Part shown: positions 18,446 through 25,814 of the stretch, in pieces
How the letters are laid out: every line of letters begins with the position of its first letter
Numbering within the stretch: the first letter of the stretch is position 1
From: a virus
IMG/VR virus record: IMGVR_UViG_3300009433_000046
Location: 1-25,814 of that record
DNA length: 25,814 bases
Reading direction: 5' to 3' (one strand)
Notes under the pieces: generated by a model
The model's database searches: none
Told to the model about the DNA's origin: nothing
Seen by the model: only the letters and a program-made list of their open reading frames with translations
Position numbers and translations under genes: made by a program

Positions 18446-20212
18446 TTGAAAACCGCTGAAGAAATTGTAGATCTGTATTATACACGTTCATCTAACCATG
18501 CTGGTGTGAAAGAACGTATGCGCCTTATTCGTGACCATTACAACGGTGACGTTATTGTGCCTTTACCTGAAATAGATTCGACTGAAGCTTCATCTGTAGC
18601 AAACTTGTTAGCGCAGGGGTTAGATCAGACTGCTATGCGTATAGCGTCAGTTACCCCTGACATTGTTTGCCCACCTGAAGATGAGTCATCTAAACAATCT
18701 CAAAAATTTGCTGCTATTCGCCGCAAAGCATTGTTTGGTTGGTGGCAGAACTCTCGTATTGATATGCAACTTGCTAAACGTGCAAGGCATCTTATTGGAT
18801 ATGCAAGTAGCATTGTGCAGATACGGTTTGACCATGAAAAAGGTTGCCCTACTTGGCATGTGCGTGATCCTTTAACTGCGTATCCTTCTAACTTGCGTGG
18901 GCCTGATGAAATGAGTCCCGTTGATTGCGTGTTTGGTTATGAACGTTCGCAAGGTTGGATTCGTAGAAACTATCCTGACGCTGCACTACGTTTTGCTGGC
19001 GTTAACGAAGCACCATACGACAATGACAGACCTGTCGAACTTATTGAGTACGTTGACCGTGAAGAATATGTTTTAGTAGCGATACACAACCCTGCACACA
19101 GTATTGGTGTGCATACGATGAACGACAATCACGAACCAATTATTGCTGAGTTAGAAAGAACACCTAATAAAACAAGTGTTTGCCCTGTCGTTATGTCACA
19201 AAGCATTTCATTAGATGAACCTAATGGACAATTTGACGGCATTCTAGGAATGTATCAACAACAAGCAAAGCTCATGGCTTTAGAAGTTATAGCTGTGCAA
19301 AAAGGCGTGTTTCCTGATACATGGCTAGTAGGTCGTGCAGGTGAACAACCAACAATTATTAATCCTGCAAATGGGTTAACAGGCGAAGTTGGTGTTATCC
19401 GTGGTGGTGATTTGCGAGACATGCAGTTGCAACCCGGATTTATGACAAATCCTGCTATTGATCGTTTGGAAAGAGCGCAACGTTTAACTGCTGGTATTCC
19501 TGCTGAGTTCGGTGGTGAATCTACAAGCAACATTCGTACTGGTCGCCGTGGCGACGCTGTTCTTTCTGCTGTTGTCGATTTCTCTGTGCAAGAATCGCAA
19601 CGCATTCTTGCTCGCTCGTTAGAAACTGAAAACAAACTAGCTATTACCATGGCGAAAGCTCATGCAGGCAATAAATCTAAATCGTTTTATGTGTCTATGG
19701 GCAAAGTGAAAGGCAAGGTAGATTATGTTCCAAACAAGCACTTTACGACAAATGACAATGTGGTCAGTTATAGTCACGCTGGGGCTGACATTAATAATCT
19801 TGTTATCGCTGGCGGGCAAAGGTTGGCGATGGGAACAATGTCGAAAGAATCTTTTATGAAAATAGATCCTCTTGTTGAGGATGTTGAAGCTGAACGTGAT
19901 TCTGTAACTGCTGAACAGTTAGAGCAAAGTTTACTGTCTGGCTTACAACAACAAGCAGCAACAGGGGCAATATCACCTGCTGATCTTGCTCGTATTATTG
20001 ATCTTGTTAAATCAGATAAAGCTGAATTAGCTTCCGCTGTTGAAAAAGTACAACGTGAAGCCCAAGAAAGGCAAGCCACAATGGTTTCCCCTACATCCCC
20101 TGAAGCACAATCCGGCATAGCCCAACCCGAAGCGGGAGCAGAAGCTATGGTTGCTCCACCTTCTGCTGAGGGTGGGCCTGCTGGTTTGCGTGAACTATTA
20201 GGAGCCTTATAG
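18446..20212 (+). CDS. Portal protein
   Basis: A 588-residue protein starting at TTG 18446, five bases after the terminase stop. The call rests on position, length and general look: an N-terminal helical region (AEEIVDLYYTRSSNHAGVKE), a beta domain with NVHV-like strands (WHVRDPLTAYPSNL), a long region around residue 300-380 typical of the portal stem and clip, and a Gln/Ala-rich, probably helical C-terminus with coiled-coil character (about 480-560). Portals form the dodecamer through which DNA enters and to which connector and tail attach. Confidence 0.75.
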   Translation: MKTAEEIVDLYYTRSSNHAGVKERMRLIRDHYNGDVIVPLPEIDSTEASSVANLLAQGLDQTAMRIASVTPDIVCPPEDESSKQSQKFAAIRRKALFGWWQNSRIDMQLAKRARHLIGYASSIVQIRFDHEKGCPTWHVRDPLTAYPSNLRGPDEMSPVDCVFGYERSQGWIRRNYPDAALRFAGVNEAPYDNDRPVELIEYVDREEYVLVAIHNPAHSIGVHTMNDNHEPIIAELERTPNKTSVCPVVMSQSISLDEPNGQFDGILGMYQQQAKLMALEVIAVQKGVFPDTWLVGRAGEQPTIINPANGLTGEVGVIRGGDLRDMQLQPGFMTNPAIDRLERAQRLTAGIPAEFGGESTSNIRTGRRGDAVLSAVVDFSVQESQRILARSLETENKLAITMAKAHAGNKSKSFYVSMGKVKGKVDYVPNKHFTTNDNVVSYSHAGADINNLVIAGGQRLAMGTMSKESFMKIDPLVEDVEAERDSVTAEQLEQSLLSGLQQQAATGAISPADLARIIDLVKSDKAELASAVEKVQREAQERQATMVSPTSPEAQSGIAQPEAGAEAMVAPPSAEGGPAGLRELLGAL

Positions 20213-20598
20213 TGCCTAGAAAACGTAAAGGCGAACAAGCCGCAAAAACTTTAACTGGCCAACAGTATGGTCAAGCTAAAATGCAAGAAGAAGCGCAAGC
20301 TGCTGTTCCTTTGCCTAGTATGGGAGAACCACAAATTCCTACTATGAAAGCGGGGGAGCAACCGTTCGGTAGGCGTTCTGAACGACCTAATGAAATGGTT
20401 ACAGCTATGGGCCAGCCTGAAGCTGTGTTAACTCCTGAAGTTACGCAACAACGCAAAATGCAAATGCTTGCTATTTTGCCTTTGTTAGAACAAGCTGCTT
20501 CTGAACCGTATGCTTCTCCGCAAACAAGAAACTTTGCTAGGAAGTTAAGGCTTGCTATAGGGCCGATGGAAGATTTACAAAATCAGAATAGAGAATAA
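20212..20598 (+). CDS. Small scaffold-like or portal-associated protein
   Basis: A 128-residue protein from GTG 20212, overlapping the portal stop by one base. The N-terminus is basic (MPRKRKGEQAAKTL), the middle is Gln/Pro/Met-rich and disordered, and the C-terminal 55 residues form helices (TPEVTQQRKMQMLAILPLLE, then RNFARKLRLAIGPMEDLQ). A disordered, helical small protein right after portal suggests a scaffold or head accessory factor, but it is short for one and no motif proves it. Confidence 0.5.
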   Translation: MPRKRKGEQAAKTLTGQQYGQAKMQEEAQAAVPLPSMGEPQIPTMKAGEQPFGRRSERPNEMVTAMGQPEAVLTPEVTQQRKMQMLAILPLLEQAASEPYASPQTRNFARKLRLAIGPMEDLQNQNRE

Positions 20599-20600
20599 CT

Positions 20601-23600
20601 ATGGGTTTACTAGACCGATTGAAAGACATTGGTGGAGGCGTCCTTGACATAGGTGAAGGTAGCCTTGACTTTGCTGTAGACACTGTTAAATCAAGTGCTT
20701 ATTTGATAAGTATGCAACCTGATAAGGCTGCTGAAACTTGGTTTAATTCTTGGCAAGAGGACATTCTTGGGACTGCTATGCAAGGTGCGTTTGGACCCGA
20801 AGGTGTTATAGGTTCTGTTATTGGTGCGTTGCCGGAAACGGGTCCGCTTGGTTTCATTAGGACAGGTGGCGGCCAGTATTTTAATGCTGCTATGGAAAAA
20901 TGGGATTGGGTGATGCAATCCGTTGTTGATGATGGCCTTGGAACGTTCGCTACTGTTGTCGGCGCTAGTTTAAGTGACGGCAACATTTCCCGAATGTGGG
21001 ATGGTTCAACGTGGGCTAAAGCCTATGACATTAACAGCAAATCCTATGACGAAAATGGAAAGAGGATAGACGGTCATGGCCGCACGTTCGGCCAGTCGAT
21101 GCTTGCAGCAACAATGATGATTGATCCGTTTGATGACGAAGCAATGAACGCTGTGCAAGACGACTACATGTTTAAGTTGTTTTCAGGAATGCTTGACTTT
21201 GCGCAAGAGTTCCTTGACCCTGTTGACATAGCGTTAGGTGGTACTGCAAACGTTTTGTCAGGGAAGACAGCGCTTGGTCGTGTAACTAAAACTGGTGACG
21301 TTAAAATACTTGGCGTTAAAGAAGTAATTGACCCTCGTACTGGGAAAAAGACTGGCGAGTTAACGTCTACGCTTGGTAGACGGCATGTCGAGCCTCAACG
21401 CATTTATACTCCGGGCGGAGGTTTAGGTTGGCGTAGAATGGACCAACTAGTTGGAGGCGAATTAGTTACCTCTAATAGGTTCAAAGGTTTAACTGAAGAG
21501 CAACGCAAAATTCGTAGCATGATTGGTACGACAAGTACGCAAGCAAGAGCGCACGCTTTTGTGAACAGCTCTAAATGGACTAATGGAGTAGAAATAGAAT
21601 TAGGCAAAATAGATAAACTTGTTGCAGACGGCGGTCTTAGTCGGGAAGCAGGAGCAAGGCGGCGTGCCGCTGTTCTTCGGGAAACGATTGGTCGGCGTGC
21701 AGCAGCAAGTATGCCTGAGTCAGCAGCGTTCGCTATTGGCCACGGTGCTACCCCAGAGGCTAGAAGCTTAACTGCCCGTGCTTTGATTGGGGATATGACT
21801 GCGTTTGATGAAGCTAAAAGCATAGCTAAAAAAGGCAGAGACTTACTTGAAAACGGAAGTTACTTTGATGATTTGAGAATGCTTGATGATTTGAATAGCC
21901 GTATTGAAGTATTAGATGAGAAAATTAATAGTTACGGTAAACCAGAAAATCTTACAAGCGGTCAAAAAGCCGCTGTTACAAGGTTTGCTAATCAAAGACA
22001 ACGGTTAATAGATGGTTTTGAAGACGGGAAAACTGGTGAAATTTTTGATTCTAAAAAAGACATTGAAGGAAGAATAGGAGACGTTGAAAACGAATATCTT
22101 GGCAAAGTTGATTATGAAATGATGTATGATTTGCAAGCAGGTCTGTCAGAAAGTCAAATAACTCAAATTGTTAATGGCTCAACAAATGTTCGTATGAACA
22201 CGTTGACTGATGAAATGTTAACAGCCGATGATGGTTTAGCGGCAACAGCAGAGTTTGTGTTAGAGCGTTTGGCTATTCTAGATGTGTTAGAAGAAGCTCC
22301 TTTCAAAGGGGTAGATGTAGCTATAGATAAAGTGTATCGGACTAATTCTTTGCAAGCTCTCCGTAATAAGCATTTGCGAGAACTTAACGAAAATGCAAAA
22401 AAAGGAGAAAAGTTAGGAAGGTTGCAAAGACGCAACGCTGATTTTATAGAGCGTGTGTATCAGATACCGTCAGTTATTACACCTTTTGGTTTTAGGATAT
22501 TCCGTGTAATTACAGAGCGTGTGCCTCAGTCGTTAATTGAATTTAACGATGCAGGTGCGTTTACACAATATGAACGTATGCTTGCTAACGCTAGCGGCGT
22601 AACTATTGACGGTAAATCAATTATTAACGCCGATGAAGTTCGTGATTTGCTGGGCAGGTGGATGGAAATTAGGAACCGTGCGGATTCTAATATGGCAGCA
22701 GATTTACGAAATGAATTTGATAATGCTAAAACTCGACTTGTTGGCAAAGCAGATAAGTTAATTGAAAAGGCAGGGATTGACATTGGTGATTCTTTAGCTG
22801 ATCAATTACAAAGAGCGAATAACTTAAAAGATTCTTCTCGTAAACAAATAAAACAAGTTGAAGGGCAGGGTAAAAAAACCCGTGGTTCTGTGCGTGAGGC
22901 AGAGTCATCATATAGTTCCTATGACAGTAAAGAAGGAGGCAGAGTATTTATTGACCATGGGATGTCTCCGCACATGGTTAAACAAGCAGAAGTTATTCCA
23001 AGGTTTGATTTAATTAATGATTTTATTCAAGACAAGCAACGTTTAGTTGTACTGACTAAGAATCAGTTAGATGAAAAATTGTTAAAAGCTAAAGAAAACT
23101 TTGAAAAACTTGAAACTGAAAAAGCAAGCGTTAAAAAAATTAATAAAGCCAGAGAAGCAGTTGATGAAGCACTAAAAGCTGTTAATAATTTTGATCCTAA
23201 ACAATACACTAGGGATTTAACGGCTAAACGTTGGGTTGAAACAAAAGATGGCTTTAAGCGTGTCGCTAGGCCGATAAGAAATAGAGCACAGCAAGCTCAA
23301 AACATTTGGCGGCCTATGGTGTTGTTGACTCCTAAGTGGCCGATGCGTGTGCAGTTAGATGAAACGTTGCGGCGTTTAGCTGACCTTGGTGCAATTACGG
23401 AAATGCGTAATGTGTTTCGTGGTATGGGTGATTTGAAAGATGCGTATGCTACACGAAGTATTGAATCGTCAATGCGTGACGTTACAACTACTATTAAACA
23501 AGATGCTTTAGATGCTATTGAAAACGGTAATTTAACACAAACAGCTAATGAAACCGTCGCATCGCTATTTTTAGATGCAAAGACTAAAACATTGAAAAAT

Positions 23601-25814
23601 GGTGAATTGCGTTTTCTTGACGAAAGCCTTGAAAAGCCTAGATTCATTACTGCCGAAAAGTTTCTTGAACGCAAAATTAAGGCAAATGATGTAACAGCGT
23701 ATGAAGTTATGAACGTAGTTGAAGGCGGCGCAGACATACTTAAAAACAGGATTAAAGAAACTGCACAGAAAGCTAAACAAGAAAATAGGTTGCGTTACGC
23801 TATGCCTACTGTAAGTAGGGCGTTTATAGCTGGGTCGTTGTTAAATCCTTTGGCTGGTGCGGCATGGGCTGGTATGCACGGAATTAGCAGACATCGTAGA
23901 ATTAACAACATTGCTGGAAAGCGTGCAGCGTTGCATCAATCTACTTTGTACATGTCAGAAGCTAAACGATTGTTAGACGATGCGCTTGAAGCTGCTGGTG
24001 ACGAAGCTGCCGCTATGCGTGCGTTAGCGGATCAGATGCTGCAACAAGGTGTCAGCATGAGAACGTTAGTAGACAGTTTAGATAAAGACATGGTTGGTTT
24101 AGATGATGTTGTGAACAGTGTTGAGAAAGCAGAAAGGTTGTTAGTTGAAGCTGGCCATTACAATCTTAAAATAGGTGGCATTACTGCCCGTGGAGCTTTT
24201 GGAGATGACGCTGATTTTATTGCAATGAATCAACGTGCTGTTTCTTCAACAAAAGCTCAAAGCGCTATGTTCCTTGGCTTTAAGCAAGCAAGCGAACGAA
24301 GATTGCAAGAATTTAATAATGCTGAATGGAGAGCTTGGGATGTGCTTGTAGAAGATGAAACTTTTTTTGCTAAAGGGTGGGAAACAATGATGGAGCGCTA
24401 CACAGCCATTGGAGATAAATGGCAGTCATCGTTTTTTGATATTGTGTGGGCTGATTCGCCAAGAGATGTTCGTATTGCTCAACTTGCTAAAGAGATTAGA
24501 ACAAATGAAGCACTTACAAATAATTTAGGCGTGTACTACCCGATAGAAAAAGCTAAAAACGCTGGGGAAGACCTTAACAATGTAATTTACAACATAGCCG
24601 ATAACATTATTGACGAGTACGACAATGTGCTACCAAGAGGACAAATTTTTGACAACCTTAGAGAAAAAGCACGAACGCAACAACCTGTTAAATGGGAAGA
24701 CGTTAAGAAAGCATTAGAAGATTACACTAAAAAAAGTAAAAAATACAATGACGGAGATATCAAAGCTCTTGTTGAGGATATACGTTTAGGTGGAGTCCCT
24801 AGAAACGTATTAGAAGGCAACAGGTATGGAGATTTTGGTAGGCAAGTTTCACCAACCCCTGAATCGATAGCTCCACAAAGAGCAGGTTTTGGAAAGGAAT
24901 CAGGTAAATTCATTGAACGCATATATGAAAACCTTGGAACGTTACCAGCAGACCATTTATCTCGTAACCCGTACTACAGAACAAAATATGAACGTGCCTT
25001 TTACCGCAAAATTTCAGCATACATGGATGCAGACGGGCAAGTCACAATCAGCCCAAACCAACTACGGAAACTAGAAGATAGCGCCAGAGATGTAGCGCTA
25101 CTAGAAACAAGAGACCTACTATACGATTTAGCTGAAGAAACACGATTTGGAGAAATGGCTGCATTAATAATGCCGTTCTACAATGCGTGGCAAGAAGTTA
25201 TAGGTCGTTGGGTCAAGCTAGGGCAAGAAAACCCTGCTGTAGTAGCCAAAGGCGTGCGTTTATACATGTCAGATTGGAACGCAGAAACATTAGGCATAAC
25301 TGAAATAAACGATGAAGAAACAGGCGCTAACTATTTAGCGTTTAGATTACCAGAATGGGCCGTAGACGGATTAGATAAATTGCCTGCTGACGGTGGGCCA
25401 TTAGGTTTAATTGGGAAAGGGCCGTTAGGTCAGTTGTTGAGTAACAACCCGTTGCGTTTTAGCAAAGAAGGATTAGCTTCAATGTTGCAATCAACAACTC
25501 CCGGTTTTGGTCCTCTTGTTTCGATACCTGTACGAGAAGCTATATTAAAAAACCCTGAACTTGACGAAACGTTTGACTTTATGTTTCCGTTTGGTCACCC
25601 TGAAGGCGGGGTTTTTGAACGCATAAAGTCAGGGTTTATTCCTGCTTATCAACAAAACATTGACAACCTTGTAAGAGAGACTCCTACTAGGGAAAGGCAA
25701 GTGCAGTCATTTGCGTTACAAATCTTTGTAGAGCAAGCCGAAAATGGCACACCAATAAATGTTGCAGATAAAAAACAACTAAACATGTTAATAGATGAAG
25801 CTAACCAACGTGCA
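20601..25814 (+). CDS. Giant virion protein (3' end outside window)
   Basis: At least 1738 residues with no stop before the right edge. ATG 20601 follows the previous stop by two bases. It begins MGLLDRLKDIGGGVLDIGEG, with amphipathic helices, and is almost all helical and charged after that. Landmarks: WRPMVLLTPKWPMRVQLDET around residue 905-925, a hydrophobic stretch AFIAGSLLNPLAGAAWAGM near 1075, and a C-terminal part with MPFYNAWQEVIGRW near 1525. There is no visible zinc site, transglycosylase or protease motif. Size and position suggest an ejected internal virion protein or other large structural protein; a tape measure is less likely so early in the cluster. Codon endings shift to A/C for about 24900-25380. 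Confidence 0.6.
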   Translation, partial: MGLLDRLKDIGGGVLDIGEGSLDFAVDTVKSSAYLISMQPDKAAETWFNSWQEDILGTAMQGAFGPEGVIGSVIGALPETGPLGFIRTGGGQYFNAAMEKWDWVMQSVVDDGLGTFATVVGASLSDGNISRMWDGSTWAKAYDINSKSYDENGKRIDGHGRTFGQSMLAATMMIDPFDDEAMNAVQDDYMFKLFSGMLDFAQEFLDPVDIALGGTANVLSGKTALGRVTKTGDVKILGVKEVIDPRTGKKTGELTSTLGRRHVEPQRIYTPGGGLGWRRMDQLVGGELVTSNRFKGLTEEQRKIRSMIGTTSTQARAHAFVNSSKWTNGVEIELGKIDKLVADGGLSREAGARRRAAVLRETIGRRAAASMPESAAFAIGHGATPEARSLTARALIGDMTAFDEAKSIAKKGRDLLENGSYFDDLRMLDDLNSRIEVLDEKINSYGKPENLTSGQKAAVTRFANQRQRLIDGFEDGKTGEIFDSKKDIEGRIGDVENEYLGKVDYEMMYDLQAGLSESQITQIVNGSTNVRMNTLTDEMLTADDGLAATAEFVLERLAILDVLEEAPFKGVDVAIDKVYRTNSLQALRNKHLRELNENAKKGEKLGRLQRRNADFIERVYQIPSVITPFGFRIFRVITERVPQSLIEFNDAGAFTQYERMLANASGVTIDGKSIINADEVRDLLGRWMEIRNRADSNMAADLRNEFDNAKTRLVGKADKLIEKAGIDIGDSLADQLQRANNLKDSSRKQIKQVEGQGKKTRGSVREAESSYSSYDSKEGGRVFIDHGMSPHMVKQAEVIPRFDLINDFIQDKQRLVVLTKNQLDEKLLKAKENFEKLETEKASVKKINKAREAVDEALKAVNNFDPKQYTRDLTAKRWVETKDGFKRVARPIRNRAQQAQNIWRPMVLLTPKWPMRVQLDETLRRLADLGAITEMRNVFRGMGDLKDAYATRSIESSMRDVTTTIKQDALDAIENGNLTQTANETVASLFLDAKTKTLKNGELRFLDESLEKPRFITAEKFLERKIKANDVTAYEVMNVVEGGADILKNRIKETAQKAKQENRLRYAMPTVSRAFIAGSLLNPLAGAAWAGMHGISRHRRINNIAGKRAALHQSTLYMSEAKRLLDDALEAAGDEAAAMRALADQMLQQGVSMRTLVDSLDKDMVGLDDVVNSVEKAERLLVEAGHYNLKIGGITARGAFGDDADFIAMNQRAVSSTKAQSAMFLGFKQASERRLQEFNNAEWRAWDVLVEDETFFAKGWETMMERYTAIGDKWQSSFFDIVWADSPRDVRIAQLAKEIRTNEALTNNLGVYYPIEKAKNAGEDLNNVIYNIADNIIDEYDNVLPRGQIFDNLREKARTQQPVKWEDVKKALEDYTKKSKKYNDGDIKALVEDIRLGGVPRNVLEGNRYGDFGRQVSPTPESIAPQRAGFGKESGKFIERIYENLGTLPADHLSRNPYYRTKYERAFYRKISAYMDADGQVTISPNQLRKLEDSARDVALLETRDLLYDLAEETRFGEMAALIMPFYNAWQEVIGRWVKLGQENPAVVAKGVRLYMSDWNAETLGITEINDEETGANYLAFRLPEWAVDGLDKLPADGGPLGLIGKGPLGQLLSNNPLRFSKEGLASMLQSTTPGFGPLVSIPVREAILKNPELDETFDFMFPFGHPEGGVFERIKSGFIPAYQQNIDNLVRETPTRERQVQSFALQIFVEQAENGTPINVADKKQLNMLIDEANQRA

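Overview
The window looks like part of a tailed double-stranded DNA phage genome, probably infecting an uncultured aquatic actinobacterium. Phage identity rests on a terminase large subunit with complete ATPase and nuclease motifs, a portal-like protein, a head-tail connector and a tail protein. The host inference rests on a WhiB-type protein, an actinobacterial-style 3Fe-4S ferredoxin, and several genes that appear to be read from leaderless transcripts (a TANNNT -10 box exactly six bases before ATG). No integrase, repressor of known type, tRNA or CRISPR array was seen. Base use is modestly AT-rich and codons favour T/G or A/C endings in long blocks.

Layout. (1) 1-5499, plus strand: the end of a structural block (connector, tail protein), a DEDD exonuclease with a zinc ribbon, a secreted acidic/proline-rich membrane-anchored protein, then a compact group of two small membrane proteins with a ferredoxin between them. 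(2) 5496-10386, minus strand: a tightly overlapped operon with a transglycosylase-like lysin, PD-(D/E)XK nuclease, DNA methyltransferase, ribbon-helix-helix protein, a tiny zinc-ribbon protein, SSB, Rad52-like annealing protein, Cas4-like exonuclease, a winged-helix protein and small proteins, headed by a leaderless promoter; WhiB lies just upstream. (3) 10402-14500, minus-strand gene cassettes, each with its own related promoter and a strong terminator. The spaces between cassettes are filled with repeated, hairpin-rich noncoding modules. One cassette encodes an ArdC-like antirestriction protein. (4) 14500-15269: a noncoding divergent region with a sharp strand-composition switch, a G/T-only tract and four clusters of GTTAC direct repeats; it is a candidate replication origin and/or control region. 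(5) 15270-25814, plus strand: a run of very small, mostly lysine/arginine-rich proteins, then terminase, portal, a small scaffold-like protein and a giant virion protein that runs off the right edge.

How it fits together. The structural genes run off both ends (right: after portal; left: connector already under way), as expected if this is a cut from a circular or permuted map. The minus-strand operon is a recombination/replication set (exonuclease, annealing protein, SSB). The cassette region looks like an accessory, moron-type island. The most unusual feature is the family of noncoding modules at about 10551, 12063, 13291 and 14199. They share a 14-base box, end boxes and interchangeable hairpins, one of which shows a compensatory base-pair change, and two copies end in plus-strand intrinsic terminators. 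I read them as candidate structured RNAs or recombination boundary elements of a kind I do not recognise.
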